64,000 nucleotides of DNA, taken from the NCBI GenBank assembly GCA_965657335.1, contig CBFHOH010000001.1, positions 124,001-188,000 of the forward strand, given 5' to 3'. This stretch comes from UBA4582 sp965657335. Its GTDB lineage: Bacteria; Pseudomonadota; Gammaproteobacteria; Pseudomonadales; Azotimanducaceae. Under the pieces are notes generated by a model. That model ran no database searches. It saw nothing but the letters and a program-made list of their open reading frames with translations, and was not told the DNA's origin. Positions 1 to 9,831 of this stretch are shown piece by piece (position 1 is the first letter of the stretch; each line of letters starts with the position of its first letter). Position numbers and translations under genes: made by a program.

Positions 1-853
1 CCGCTGCACCACCGACAATTTCTGACAATTCCTGTGTAATTGCTGCTTGTCGAGCGTTATTCATGATCAGCTGTAGCTCATCAACCATATCGCCCGCGTT
101 ATCTGTCGCATTTTTCATCGCGATCATTTTAGCCGCCTGCTCGCAGGCGCCGTTTTCTACAACCGCTTGATAAACCTGCGATTCAATAAACCTTGTCACC
201 AAACCTTCTATCAGCTGTCTTGCGTCTGGCTCGTAGATATAGTCCCAACGATGTTTCATCTCCGAACCTTCTGCTGGGTCCAAAGGAACCAACTGACTTA
301 TCGTCGGCGTTTGCGTCATCGTATTTACAAATACGTTGTTCGCTAAAAATATCTTGTCAACCTTGCCAGCATCAAATGCATCAAGCATAACTTTGATGCT
401 GCCGATGAGGTCTGACAGGGCAGGGGACTCACTTACGTGGCTACTTGCTGCCACAACATTGCCGCCATAGCTTCTGAAAAACTGCGCGCCCTTGTTTCCG
501 ATCAGACAAAGATCAACTTCAACATCCTGATCAACCCAGTTTTTGATGCTGTTAACCGTCGCCTTCAGCAAATTAATATTGAGTCCGCCGCACAAGCCTT
601 TGTCGGTAGTGACAACAATATATCCGACTCTTTTGACTTCTCTTTCGATCATAAAACCGTGTCGGTATTCCGGGGAGGCATTTGCAACATGGCCAATGAC
701 TTCCCTGATGTGATCAGAGTAGGGGCGACCACGAGACATACGCTCCTGAGACTTGCGCATTTTACTAGCAGCCACCATTTCCATCGCGCTGGTGATCTTT
801 TGAGTATTCTTAATACTTCCGATCTGCTTTCTTAGTTCTTTAGCGTTTGCCAT
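1..853 (-). CDS. atpG: ATP synthase F1 subunit gamma (3' end cut by window edge)
   Basis: The gamma subunit is the rotating central stalk of F1, coupling proton flow through Fo to ATP synthesis. The reverse strand translates from ATG at 851-853 as MANAKELRKQIGSIKNTQKI and continues through the conserved DKGLCGGLN segment to the C-terminal signature ending SEIVGGAAA at the window edge. About 284 residues are visible and probably only two or three are missing. It is the last visible gene of the operon, 54 bp after atpA; atpD and atpC would be expected just outside the window. Open frames on the plus strand here are shadows. Identity is certain from motif and position. Confidence 0.96.
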   Translation of the reverse strand, partial: MANAKELRKQIGSIKNTQKITSAMEMVAASKMRKSQERMSRGRPYSDHIREVIGHVANASPEYRHGFMIEREVKRVGYIVVTTDKGLCGGLNINLLKATVNSIKNWVDQDVEVDLCLIGNKGAQFFRSYGGNVVAASSHVSESPALSDLIGSIKVMLDAFDAGKVDKIFLANNVFVNTMTQTPTISQLVPLDPAEGSEMKHRWDYIYEPDARQLIEGLVTRFIESQVYQAVVENGACEQAAKMIAMKNATDNAGDMVDELQLIMNNARQAAITQELSEIVGGAA

Positions 854-907
854 ATTTCTCTCGTTAGTGCCGGCCTCTGTTCAACTGGTACTACTTTTAC
901 CTGCTCA

Positions 908-2452
908 CTACCAAGTCTGAGTTGACTTGAATGTTTCTATCGCTTTTCTCATGGTGTCGACTACTTCGTCGCTATAAACACCGTTGGCATTTACTTCGTC
1001 CATGAACGCCGACTGTTCTGAGTTCATATAAGATTTTAGCGCTGCTTCAAAATCCAGCACCTTGTTCACTTCAATGTCTTCCAGAAAGCCTTCATTAGCA
1101 GCAAAAAGAACAACACCCATTTCAGCAACTGACATAGGGGAGTACTGCTTTTGCTTCATAAGCTCATTAATGCGTTCACCGTGCTCAAGCTGTCGTCTCG
1201 TCGCATCATCAAGGTCAGAGGCGAACTGAGAGAAAGCCGCTAATTCCCGATATTGTGCTAATGCCAGCTTAATACCGCCGGAGATCTTCGACATGAACTT
1301 GACCTGGGCATCACCACCCACGCGTGAAACCGAAACACCCGGATTCATCGCCGGTCTTTCGCCTGCGTTAAACTTGTCTGATTCTAGGAAGATTTGGCCG
1401 TCAGTAATCGAAATAACGTTGGTAGGTACAAACGCTGATACGTCACCTGCCTGTGTTTCAATGATTGGTAGCGCAGTCAGTGAACCGGTCTGACCCTTCA
1501 CTTCTCCGTTGGTAAATGCTTCTACATAATCGGCATTCACCCGCGCTGCACGTTCCAACAATCTAGAGTGGAGATAGAAAACGTCACCTGGGTAAGCCTC
1601 GCGTCCTGGCGGTCTACGCAGCAACAAAGATATCTGACGATAAGCCCATGCTTGTTTTGTCAGGTCATCATAAATGATCAGTGAATCTTCACCACGATCC
1701 CTAAAATACTCGCCCATAGCGCAACCGGAATAGGCTGCAATGTACTGCATCGGTGCTGGGTCAGAAGCGCCTGCCACGACGATAATGGTGTTTTCCATTG
1801 CGCCATGCTCTTCAAGCGTTCTTACTACGTTGGCAACAGAAGAATACTTTTGGCCAATCGCAACGTAGACACACTTAATACCAGACTTTTGCTGGTTAAT
1901 GATGGCGTCTATCGCTATTGCGGTTTTACCAGTTTGCCGGTCACCAATGATTAATTCTCGCTGGCCTCGACCAACAGGAATCATTGAATCGATACATTTG
2001 AGTCCAGTTTGAACTGGCTGGTCAACGTGTTGACGTGCAATAACGCCAGGAGCAACCTTTTCAACAGGCGAGGTAAGCGAAGTGTTGATCGCGCCCTTGC
2101 CGTCAATTGGATTTCCAAGCGCATCTACAACGCGACCCAGAAGCTCCGGTCCTACCGGCACCTCAAGAATTCTTCCTGTGCATTTTGCCGTTTGACCTTC
2201 ACGCAGCGACTGGTAATCACCGAGTACAACCGCGCCGACTGAGTCGCGCTCAAGGTTCAAAGCAAATCCGAAAAGGTTACCTGGAAACTCGATCATTTCG
2301 CCGTTTTGGACGTCAGCGAGCCCGTGAATTCTGATAATACCGTCAGATACACTGACGATCGTACCTTCGTTTCTTGCTTCAGAAGAAACATCAAGCTTCT
2401 CAATTCGCTGCTTGATTATTTCGCTAATCTCAGAAGGATTTAGTTGTTGCAT
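908..2452 (-). CDS. atpA: ATP synthase F1 subunit alpha
   Basis: Non-catalytic nucleotide-binding subunit of the F1 hexamer. The 514-residue product has the usual proteobacterial length. It starts MQQLNPSEISEIIKQRIEKL, which contains the delta-binding N-terminal helix, and has the Walker A loop GDRQTGKTAIA near residue 170. The Walker B region (SLIIYDDLTKQAWAYRQ) and arginine-finger region (SVSRVGGDAQ) are intact. It lies between atpH (92 bp upstream) and atpG. Nothing is unusual. Confidence 0.98.
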   Translation of the reverse strand: MQQLNPSEISEIIKQRIEKLDVSSEARNEGTIVSVSDGIIRIHGLADVQNGEMIEFPGNLFGFALNLERDSVGAVVLGDYQSLREGQTAKCTGRILEVPVGPELLGRVVDALGNPIDGKGAINTSLTSPVEKVAPGVIARQHVDQPVQTGLKCIDSMIPVGRGQRELIIGDRQTGKTAIAIDAIINQQKSGIKCVYVAIGQKYSSVANVVRTLEEHGAMENTIIVVAGASDPAPMQYIAAYSGCAMGEYFRDRGEDSLIIYDDLTKQAWAYRQISLLLRRPPGREAYPGDVFYLHSRLLERAARVNADYVEAFTNGEVKGQTGSLTALPIIETQAGDVSAFVPTNVISITDGQIFLESDKFNAGERPAMNPGVSVSRVGGDAQVKFMSKISGGIKLALAQYRELAAFSQFASDLDDATRRQLEHGERINELMKQKQYSPMSVAEMGVVLFAANEGFLEDIEVNKVLDFEAALKSYMNSEQSAFMDEVNANGVYSDEVVDTMRKAIETFKSTQTW

Positions 2453-2544
2453 GTCCCGTTCCTCGAGGAATGGTTAATTCAAAAGTGTATGTGTTTTCCG
2501 TTATGCATCGGCGACTTTTTCTCGCCTCTGATAACAGAGGTTTT

Positions 2545-3087
2545 CTAATTAAGTACTTGTGCTAGTCGATCGAGCTTACCTCTAACCGAATTATCGATGA
2601 CCGTATCTTCAGTTCTAACAACGATGCCGCCGATAAGCGTCGAATCTACACTTGCAGTAAGATTGACGTCTCTTTGTAATCTGCTCTTGAGTGCTTCCGA
2701 AAGCTTATCGCTGTCTTCACTACTTACGTCAAAAGCACTGGTCACTTCAACATCCATGGTTTTTTCATGGTTTGATTTGAGCAATTCAAAAATTTCCGAG
2801 ATCGTTGTCATTAAACTGATCCGACCATTCTCTGCTAATACCGTGACAAAGTTGCGGCCATGATCACTTAGCTCTTCGCCCATTAGGTCGATGACGAGTC
2901 CACTCTGCTGAGCTCTAGTGAGTAGCGGGTTTTCTAGATTCGACCTCACGGTTTCATCTTGAATTGCCGCGCTGAGCATACCGAGCATTCGAGACCAGCT
3001 CGCGAGGCCCGACGTTTCGTCGAGACCTTGTGAAAACGCTGCCCGGGCATAGGGTCGAGCAATTGTCGTTAATTCTGACTCAGCCAT
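2545..3087 (-). CDS. atpH: ATP synthase F1 subunit delta
   Basis: Delta (OSCP-like) subunit, which clamps the peripheral stalk to the top of F1. 180 residues, the normal size. The N-terminal helical domain starts with TIARPYARAAF, the family's most conserved stretch, and the C-terminal part carries GGIVVRTEDTVIDNSVRGKL, typical of the membrane-proximal domain. It follows atpF by 25 bp in the canonical I-B-E-F-H-A-G order. Confidence 0.97.
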   Translation of the reverse strand: MAESELTTIARPYARAAFSQGLDETSGLASWSRMLGMLSAAIQDETVRSNLENPLLTRAQQSGLVIDLMGEELSDHGRNFVTVLAENGRISLMTTISEIFELLKSNHEKTMDVEVTSAFDVSSEDSDKLSEALKSRLQRDVNLTASVDSTLIGGIVVRTEDTVIDNSVRGKLDRLAQVLN

Positions 3088-3112
3088 TACCTAATACAGT
3101 CCTATAATTCGT

Positions 3113-3583
3113 CTAAAGTTTCGCTGCGATTTTGTTCAACATGTCCTGATGGACATCTCTGTCGACACTTGTCTCGAGAATCTTCTCAGCACCTTCGATT
3201 GCTAACTCACTTACCCTAGATCTCAGATCTTCGCGTGCTCTGTTGACCTCTTGGTCAATTTCGCTCTGCGCACCCTGCTTAATTCTATCGGCTTCTTCAC
3301 CGGCTTGGGCTTTTGCTTCTTCAACGATTTGGTTAGCTCGTGAACGTGCTTGCGCCAAAAGTTCAGCAGATTGCTTTTTCGCTTCTTCAAGTTCGTTCGC
3401 AGCCGCGTCGTTAGCGGCTTCCAACTGCTTTTCAGCGGCTGAGGCTTTTTCAAGGCCGTCGGCTAATGCTTTCTGTCGCTCGCGCATCACTTGGGTCAAC
3501 GGCGGCCAAACAAACTTCATGCAGAATAAAACAAACAGCACGAAGGATATTAATTGACCGACCATGGTTAAGTTAATAGTCAC
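3113..3583 (-). CDS. atpF: ATP synthase Fo subunit b
   Basis: Peripheral-stalk subunit. 156 residues, as in other gammaproteobacteria. One N-terminal membrane helix (about residues 5-25, LISFVLFVLFCMKFVWPPL) is followed by a long charged Ala/Glu/Lys/Arg-rich coiled coil that dimerises and reaches up F1. The FVWPP turn at the membrane boundary is a family hallmark. It sits between atpE and atpH. Overlapping frames on both strands are composition-driven shadows. Confidence 0.97.
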   Translation of the reverse strand: MTINLTMVGQLISFVLFVLFCMKFVWPPLTQVMRERQKALADGLEKASAAEKQLEAANDAAANELEEAKKQSAELLAQARSRANQIVEEAKAQAGEEADRIKQGAQSEIDQEVNRAREDLRSRVSELAIEGAEKILETSVDRDVHQDMLNKIAAKL

Positions 3584-3630
3584 ACTTCACCTCTAGGTTC
3601 GAAAAGATACTAGATAAAATTCGCTAATGA

Positions 3631-3858
3631 CTAGATCGCAAAGATCATGTAGAGCGAAATACCTACGGCAATAATCGGCACAGCATCTACCAATGCCAGC
3701 GATATAAACAGCTGTGTCATCAGCATTGGCTGAAGTTCTGGCTGTCGGGCAACACCTTCGAGGTATTTACCACCGAGAATACCGATACCGACACCACTAC
3801 CGATAGCTCCAAGACCCATCAGAATGCCACCAGCAATAAAAATTAACGATTGTTCCAT
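3631..3858 (-). CDS. atpE: ATP synthase Fo subunit c
   Basis: Proteolipid of the rotating ring. 75 residues forming a helical hairpin. The first helix has the glycine-rich GLGAIGSGVGIGILGGK motif, the loop has ARQPE, and the second helix carries the ion-binding acid in ALVDAVPIIAVG (equivalent to E. coli Asp61). The sodium-binding Gln/Glu and Ser/Thr set is not evident, so a proton-driven enzyme is expected. An AGGAGT-type ribosome-binding site lies just before the ATG. Confidence 0.98.
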   Translation of the reverse strand: MEQSLIFIAGGILMGLGAIGSGVGIGILGGKYLEGVARQPELQPMLMTQLFISLALVDAVPIIAVGISLYMIFAI

Positions 3859-3925
3859 GACTTACTCCTACAATTGCACGTCAACGTGTGTATTAACTTC
3901 TTGTATGTTTAAAAAGATATCTTGA

Positions 3926-4759
3926 TCAATGGTCCCCGGTTTCATGTGCCTGCGTCAGATAGACAATAGTCAGTATCATGAAAACAAACGCCTGAAGACT
4001 AATGATTAAAATGTGGAAAATAGCCCAAGGGAGCGAAAGTGCCCATTGAGCATAGAACGGCAGTAATGCAATAAGAATGAAAATCATCTCACCCGCATAC
4101 ATATTACCAAACAGTCGTAAGCCGTGAGAAAGCGGCTTTGCAATAAGATCGACCATTTCGAGTAGAAAATTGAATGGCGCGGCAGCCCAGTGATCAATAG
4201 GATGCGTGAATAATCCTAATGTGAATTTCACAGGACCCTTCATTTTAACGTTGTAGTACATGACGAGGAAAAATACACCTAAGGACATCGCCAGTGTTGC
4301 ATTCGGGTCGGTCGAGGGGACCACTTTAAAATAATGGATACCAGCCATTGTCGCGAGTGCTGGTAAGAAGTCCACGGGGATCAGATCCATTAGGTTCATC
4401 AGGAACACCCACACCAATATCGTGAGGGAAAGTGGGCCAATAATAACGTTTGGCCTGGTGCCAAATACCTGCCGTATATTGTCTTCTACGAATTCTACGG
4501 TCATTTCACAGATGTTTTGAAGTGTACCCGGTACACCGGCTGTGAGGCTTCGGGTTGCCCAAAAGAACAAACCACAAAAAACCATTCCGAGGCTGATGGA
4601 CCAGAACATTGTATCTACATGAATGGCATTGAAACCCATTGCTTTCGCTTCTTCGGCCGAGTGGGCAATGCCCCAGCTACCATCTGGAAACTTACCATAG
4701 GTTAGGTTAGTTATGTGATGCTGAATATATTCGCTGGAAGTCTGGGTTTCACTCTGCAT
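3926..4759 (-). CDS. atpB: ATP synthase Fo subunit a
   Basis: Stator channel subunit that carries protons to and from the c-ring. 277 residues and strongly hydrophobic. The essential arginine lies in LSHGLRLFGNMYAGEMIF (equivalent of E. coli Arg210), followed by the C-terminal helix with LQAFVFMILTIVYLTQA. The N-terminal 45 residues are soluble and include an SSEYIQHHITNLTYG motif common in gammaproteobacterial a-subunits. It lies between atpI and atpE. Confidence 0.97.
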   Translation of the reverse strand: MQSETQTSSEYIQHHITNLTYGKFPDGSWGIAHSAEEAKAMGFNAIHVDTMFWSISLGMVFCGLFFWATRSLTAGVPGTLQNICEMTVEFVEDNIRQVFGTRPNVIIGPLSLTILVWVFLMNLMDLIPVDFLPALATMAGIHYFKVVPSTDPNATLAMSLGVFFLVMYYNVKMKGPVKFTLGLFTHPIDHWAAAPFNFLLEMVDLIAKPLSHGLRLFGNMYAGEMIFILIALLPFYAQWALSLPWAIFHILIISLQAFVFMILTIVYLTQAHETGDH

Positions 4760-4785
4760 ACTTTATTACTCTGTTTCCTGACCTG

Positions 4786-5202
4786 CTAATTTCGCGTGTC
4801 CGAAGTCTGGGTTGCGGAAAGTTCCTCCGGCAGAGGAACGCTCGTTTGCCAGAACAATGGCACAAACACATGACAAAGCATGCTTACTACTAATGATGAA
4901 AAGAAAAACAATATATCTATTGGCTTTATAAAGATAAAAACCGCAGTAAATATCACTGCGGTCATCACCAATTTCCCGATTTCTCCGTAAACCAGCTTTC
5001 TAAACGCTTTACCTGGTGACGAGGCGGGGCGAGTCAAATGCCATGCCATAAAAGCGCTAGGCAGCATTGACGACAAACCACCCAGCAAAATCGAGTAAGT
5101 TCTCACATATCCGCCTTCATCAAATGGCAGATAGGCTACTGCGAGGCCAATTAATACGACTAATTGAACCAATACGATTCGAAACGGGATTTTGAAGTGC
5201 AC
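4786..5202 (-). CDS. atpI: ATP synthase accessory protein I
   Basis: Small membrane protein of the AtpI/UncI family that heads the operon and has been linked to c-ring assembly or Mg2+ handling. 138 residues with four predicted membrane helices (about 8-26, 36-55, 74-93, 95-117). The start is GTG at 5200-5202 (VHFKIPF), preceded by GGGGTAAAT. The sequence is poorly conserved across the family, so the call rests mainly on position directly upstream of atpB and on topology. Confidence 0.85.
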   Translation of the reverse strand: MHFKIPFRIVLVQLVVLIGLAVAYLPFDEGGYVRTYSILLGGLSSMLPSAFMAWHLTRPASSPGKAFRKLVYGEIGKLVMTAVIFTAVFIFIKPIDILFFFSSLVVSMLCHVFVPLFWQTSVPLPEELSATQTSDTRN

Positions 5203-5356
5203 ATTTACCCCTATATTCGAGCGGGCGTAGTATAGTGATTTAGATTAAGCCATTCAACTTAAGACTTGGGTAAATTGTTACTTTTTTATAAACATGGAGA
5301 AATCTGATGACAAGCAGCCATTTCACCGTCCGCTCGTCGCGCCTGAGATTGCCTCA

Positions 5357-6235
5357 CTAGTCTAGGTCACCAAAACGTGTGAGAACACCATCAAGCTCGT
5401 CCAGCGAGTTATATGTAATGACCAATTTGCCCCNNNNNNNNNNNNNNNNNNNNNNNNNNNNNNNNNNNNNNNNNNNNNNNNNNNNNNNNNNNNNNNNNNN
5501 NNNNNNNNNNNNNNNNNNNNNNNNNNNNNNNNNNNNNNNNNNNNNNNNNNNNNNNNNNNNNNNNNNNNNNNNNNNNNNNNNNNNNNNNNNNNNNNNNNNN
5601 NNNNNNNNNNNNNNNNNNNNNNNNNNNNNNNNNNNNNNNNNNNNNNNNNNNNNNNNNNNNNNNNNNNNNNNNNNNNNNNNNNNNNNNNNNNNNNNNNNNN
5701 NNNNNNNNNNNNNNNNNNNNNNNNNNNNNNNNNNNNNNNNNNNNNNNNNNNNNNNNNNNNNNNNNNNNNNNNNNNNNNNNNNNNNNNNNNNNNNNNNNNN
5801 NNNNNNNNNNNNNNNNNNNNNNNNNNNNNNTTCTTCCATTGGATTGAGGTCTTCACGTTGGATATTCTCTATTAAAGACATCGCGATAGCTGACTCATCG
5901 CTGACGTCTTTCACTACTGCCGGGATCTTCTCCATGCCTGCTAATTGACTAGCGCGCCAGCGCCGTTCACCCGCAATAATTTCGTATTTATTTTCGGATA
6001 CCGTCCTGAGTACTATCGGCTGCATAATGCCCTGAGCTTTTATTGATGAAGCTAGTTCTTGCAGGGCTTCATCTTCCATCACCTTTCTGGGCTGGTACTT
6101 GCCCGGCTGAATCCACTCGATAGGCACTTCCTGCAATTTACCAGAAACGTCTTCTGGCTCTGATTTAGCTGTTTTTGCCTCGGAGCCTAGCAGCGCATCA
6201 AGACCCCGACCCAGCCCTCTTTTTTTCACTACCAT
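5357..6235 (-). CDS. parB: Chromosome partitioning protein ParB (centre hidden by Ns)
   Basis: ParB/Spo0J-type CTPase that binds parS and loads the segrosome. The N-terminus shows KKRGLGRGLDALLG, the ParA-activating peptide. It is followed by the ParB/Srx domain with PGKYQPRK, GIMQPIVLR, IIAGERRWRA and SLIENIQREDLNPMEE. About 132 residues spanning the helix-turn-helix lie in N-run 5434-5830; the C-terminal end is visible and in frame (292 residues in total). Its start overlaps the parA stop by one base. Two parS-like sites in recF are the likely targets. Confidence 0.96.
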   Translation of the reverse strand: MVVKKRGLGRGLDALLGSEAKTAKSEPEDVSGKLQEVPIEWIQPGKYQPRKVMEDEALQELASSIKAQGIMQPIVLRTVSENKYEIIAGERRWRASQLAGMEKIPAVVKDVSDESAIAMSLIENIQREDLNPMEEXXXXXXXXXXXXXXXXXXXXXXXXXXXXXXXXXXXXXXXXXXXXXXXXXXXXXXXXXXXXXXXXXXXXXXXXXXXXXXXXXXXXXXXXXXXXXXXXXXXXXXXXXXXXXXXXXXXXXXXXXXXXXXXXXXXXXGKLVITYNSLDELDGVLTRFGDLD

Positions 6236-7092
6236 TACGATTGCGTCCTGTTATTTTTATCTGTTGCTGGATCTATTGAGGGCGAAACATCGCTTGTGCC
6301 AACCCTATCTGAATCATTTATACCTTCGCACCTTCGAGCAAGCTCACTCGCTAACGCCAAGTATGCTCTCGCCCCGCGGGACTGTTTGTCATAGTACAAC
6401 ACTGGCAAACCGTAACTAGGCGCTTCCGCCAACCTGACGTTTCTTGGTATCACGGTTCTGTATAACTTATCTGTAAAATGTTCAGCTAATTGATCTGAGA
6501 CGTCCTTCGTCAGGCTGTTTCTAGGGTCGTACATCGTTCTCACAATGCCTTCGACTTCTAACTCGGGGTTAAGGCTCGCCGTTATCCTGGATATTGTATT
6601 AATCAGCGCCGATAAACCTTCTAGTGCGTAATACTCGCACTGCATCGGAATCATTGCTGTATCGGATGCAACCAAACCATTAATCGTTAGTAGGCTAAGA
6701 GAGGGAGGGCAATCAATAATGATATAGTCATAGGATGTCTGGACCGGTACTAATGCATCCTTCAATCGAAATTCTCTCCTATCCAAAGAAAACAGTTCGA
6801 TCTCCGCGCCCGTCAGCTCGACATTTGCTCCTAGAATATCAAACCCCGCAGACTCAGCTTTGATTCTGGCTTCGGTCACCGTTAAATCATTAACGAGAAC
6901 ATCGTAAATAGAGGCATCAAGGTCAGATTTATTCACGCCACTGCCCATCGTCGCGTTACCCTGAGGATCTAGGTCCACTAGCAAAACCCGCCGTTTCATC
7001 GCAGCTAAGGAAGCGGATAGATTGACGCTGGTTGTCGTCTTACCCACACCGCCTTTCTGATTGGTTATTGCTAATACTAATGCCAATTTCAA
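6235..7092 (-). CDS. parA: Chromosome partitioning ATPase ParA/Soj
   Basis: Walker-type ATPase that moves ParB-parS complexes over the nucleoid. 285 residues with the deviant Walker A KGGVGKTTTSVNLSASLA at the N-terminus, the A' motif LLVDLDPQGNAT and the B motif YIIIDCPPSLSLLT. The reading frame opens with TTG (at 7092) after an AGGTAGC ribosome-binding site; the only nearby ATG runs directly into a stop, so a TTG start is preferred. The C-terminal tail after SELARRC is divergent and polar. Cotranscribed with parB. Confidence 0.96.
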   Translation of the reverse strand: MKLALVLAITNQKGGVGKTTTSVNLSASLAAMKRRVLLVDLDPQGNATMGSGVNKSDLDASIYDVLVNDLTVTEARIKAESAGFDILGANVELTGAEIELFSLDRREFRLKDALVPVQTSYDYIIIDCPPSLSLLTINGLVASDTAMIPMQCEYYALEGLSALINTISRITASLNPELEVEGIVRTMYDPRNSLTKDVSDQLAEHFTDKLYRTVIPRNVRLAEAPSYGLPVLYYDKQSRGARAYLALASELARRCEGINDSDRVGTSDVSPSIDPATDKNNRTQS

Positions 7093-7156
7093 GCTACCTG
7101 TTCATGATTGCTAACTGCTTGCGTCTCAAAGACTCATATCACACTGTCTATTTCTG

Positions 7157-7798
7157 TCACTGACTATCTTTCCTCAGCACGATCAAGTGCCTAGGCGCGT
7201 CTATACCGGTTACTTTCAAACGATACAATTGATCGAATCGTATTTGTCCTACGCGCTGATCCAACACCTCATCTTTGCTTTTCATCGCAAAAACTACGCC
7301 TGCGTCTTTAACAAGATGACTCACGCCAGTCGCAATATCAACCAAACTCGCAAAAGCTCGACACATAACGAGATCAAACTGATCAACATGGTCCTCTACC
7401 CTCGATTGGACAACTTCGACATTATCAAGTTTCAGCTTCATTTTTACATGATTAAGAAACCGGGTTTTCTTGCCGTTGCTATCGAGTAATGTGAACTTTT
7501 TTTCGGGAAAAGCCATCGCCAATGGAATACCAGGCAAACCGCCGCCACTGCCGACGTCGAGGATATCCTGCATGCCGTCTTCAATAAATGGGTAGAGCGC
7601 CATTGAGTCCAAAATATGTAATGGCACCATTTGCAGCGGGTCACGCACNNNNNNNNNNNNNNNNNNNNNNNNNNNNNNNNNNNNNNNNNGAATAAAATCG
7701 GTTATCTGCTTAGCAAAATCAGCGCTTAGCGATATTTCTGCATCCGCTAATCCTTTTCTCAGTAAACCTTCAAGATTTGACCTATCGTCGGCTGCCAT
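7157..7798 (-). CDS. rsmG: 16S rRNA (guanine527-N7)-methyltransferase RsmG
   Basis: Methylates G527 of 16S rRNA (old name gidB). 213 residues. The SAM-binding motif LDVGSGGGLPGIPLAM and the second motif FTLLDSNGKKTRFLNH are visible, as is CRAFASL near the active site. A 41-base N-run (7649-7689) hides about 14 residues after residue 36 with the frame kept. It lies 8 bp after mnmG, the classic gidA-gidB pair, and upstream of parAB. Confidence 0.96.
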   Translation of the reverse strand: MAADDRSNLEGLLRKGLADAEISLSADFAKQITDFIXXXXXXXXXXXXXXVRDPLQMVPLHILDSMALYPFIEDGMQDILDVGSGGGLPGIPLAMAFPEKKFTLLDSNGKKTRFLNHVKMKLKLDNVEVVQSRVEDHVDQFDLVMCRAFASLVDIATGVSHLVKDAGVVFAMKSKDEVLDQRVGQIRFDQLYRLKVTGIDAPRHLIVLRKDSQ

Positions 7799-7806
7799 CT
7801 CTCGAT

Positions 7807-9690
7807 CTACGCTGATTTTTGGCTGGAGCGGAGGTGTTTACTCTTCTTTATATGCACCATCAGTAGAGCAACAGCGGCTGGGGTCACACCTGAAATCCTG
7901 CTAGCCTGACCTATCGTTTCCGGGCGAACATCAGCAAGCTTTTGGCGCACCTCGTTTGATAGCCCGTTGATCGTCCCATAATCAAGCATCGTGGGTATGA
8001 CCATACCTTCTTCAGCCTTTAAACGATCGATCTCTTCCTGCTGGCGCGCGATATAACCTTCATACTTGAGGTCGATTTCAATCTGTTCATTCACCTCTCC
8101 ATCCGGCCAAACATATCCTGCCTTTTCAATAAGGCGCTCAACCGAAACATTCGGACGCTTCAACAGGTTGGTCAGGTTATACTCTCGCCCCAACGCTTTA
8201 CCGACCAGTGATTCTATTTCTGCATCACCCGGATGACACCAATGCTCTTCTAATTGCGCTTTTCGCTCATTAATAAGCGACAACTTTTCTTCGAATCTTC
8301 GCCACCTCTGATCATCAACAAGCCCCATTGCCCTGCCTGTTTCAGTCAAACGTCTATCTGCATTATCCTGTCTGAGTATGAGGCGATACTCTGCTCTGCT
8401 GGTGAACATTCGATAAGGCTCTTTAGTGCCCATCGTAATCAGATCGTCAATAAGTACGCCAATGTAGGCCTTATCTCTTCCCGGACACCAAGGGGCTTGC
8501 TCTTTGGATTGAAGCGCGGCATTCATACCCGCGACCAATCCCTGTGCGGCGGCTTCCTCATATCCTGTCGTACCATTTATCTGACCAGCGAAATAAAGCC
8601 CGTTTAGGTGAATCGTTTCTAGCGAGGACTTCAGATCTCGTGGCTCGAAAAAATCGTATTCTATGGCGTATCCGGGTCTTGTGATGTGTGCCTGCTCAAA
8701 GCCCTTAATGCTTCTGACTAAAGCGACCTGAACGTCAAAGGGTAAACTAGTCGATATACCGTTAGGGTATAGTTCCCTTGTATTTAGTCCCTCTGGCTCA
8801 ATAAAAATCTGATGCGAATTTTTATCAGAGAAGCGCACCACTTTGTCTTCGATTGAAGGGCAATACCGCGGCCCAACACCATCTATTTCGCCTGTAAACA
8901 AGGGAGAGCGATCAAGTCCGTCCCTAATCAAGTCATGGGTTTGCGCATTGGTGTGGGTAATAAAACAACTGACCTGAGTTGGGTGAATATCCCGACTACC
9001 CATGTGAGACATAACCGGACGGGGATCGTCCCCGGCTTGCTCTTCGAGGCCTTCAAAATTGACTGATTTTCCATCAATTCTTGGTGGTGTGCCCGTTTTC
9101 AGTCTGGCGACCTTAAAGGGCATTTCCCTCAGTCTTTCGGCGAGACGATTCGCAGGCGCGTCGCCAGCGCGACCGCCAGCAGATTTCTCAAGCCCCACAT
9201 GGATGATACCGCCTAGAAAAGTCCCTACGGTCAACACAACCGTTTCTCCGGTGAACCTAAGTCCAGAGGCTGTAACAACGCCTCTGACGGCATCCCCTTC
9301 TACAATCAGATCGTCAACGGATTGTTGGAAAATGAAAAGATTTTGCTGATTTTCCAAGACACGCCGAATGGCACCTTTGTATAAGTGTCTGTCAGCCTGC
9401 GCTCTGGTGGCCCTTACCGCCGGCCCTTTTCTCGCATTGAGCACCCTGAAATGAATCCCTGCATAATCAGCGGCCAACGCCATTGCGCCGCCCAGCGCAT
9501 CGACTTCTTTCACCAGATGACTCTTGCCGATACCACCAATCGCTGGATTACATGACATTTGCCCGAGCGTTTCTATGTTTTGGGTGATCAGCAGCGTGTC
9601 GACGCCCATTCTTGCTGACGCTAACGCTGCCTCTGTACCCGCATGACCGCCACCTACGACGATAACGCCAAATTTTTTAGGATAATTCAT
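7807..9690 (-). CDS. mnmG: tRNA uridine-5-carboxymethylaminomethyl modification enzyme MnmG
   Basis: FAD-dependent partner of MnmE that installs (carboxymethyl)aminomethyl groups at U34 of tRNAs. 627 residues, normal length. The N-terminal dinucleotide fold GGGHAGTEAALASARMG, the MSCNPAIGGIGKSHL segment and the GTPPRIDG motif are intact. The C-terminal helical domain binds MnmE. A 141-bp spacer separates it from mnmE upstream; I see no convincing terminator there. Confidence 0.98.
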   Translation of the reverse strand: MNYPKKFGVIVVGGGHAGTEAALASARMGVDTLLITQNIETLGQMSCNPAIGGIGKSHLVKEVDALGGAMALAADYAGIHFRVLNARKGPAVRATRAQADRHLYKGAIRRVLENQQNLFIFQQSVDDLIVEGDAVRGVVTASGLRFTGETVVLTVGTFLGGIIHVGLEKSAGGRAGDAPANRLAERLREMPFKVARLKTGTPPRIDGKSVNFEGLEEQAGDDPRPVMSHMGSRDIHPTQVSCFITHTNAQTHDLIRDGLDRSPLFTGEIDGVGPRYCPSIEDKVVRFSDKNSHQIFIEPEGLNTRELYPNGISTSLPFDVQVALVRSIKGFEQAHITRPGYAIEYDFFEPRDLKSSLETIHLNGLYFAGQINGTTGYEEAAAQGLVAGMNAALQSKEQAPWCPGRDKAYIGVLIDDLITMGTKEPYRMFTSRAEYRLILRQDNADRRLTETGRAMGLVDDQRWRRFEEKLSLINERKAQLEEHWCHPGDAEIESLVGKALGREYNLTNLLKRPNVSVERLIEKAGYVWPDGEVNEQIEIDLKYEGYIARQQEEIDRLKAEEGMVIPTMLDYGTINGLSNEVRQKLADVRPETIGQASRISGVTPAAVALLMVHIKKSKHLRSSQKSA

Positions 9691-9831
9691 AGTGTGTCTT
9701 ATCGACTGAACCTGGCAGTCTTTTGGCCAAAATACGCTGGGTGGGCAAGTATACTGATGAGGAATTTAATGTCTAATGTTGCCCTGGACATGAAATGCCA
9801 CCTCACATCCCTGATAAAAGCTGAGCTTTAG

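Noticed and set aside
437..835. 132-codon open frame on the plus strand
   Set aside because: It lies antisense to atpG, whose reverse-strand translation is unmistakable; the frame has no protein-like motif.
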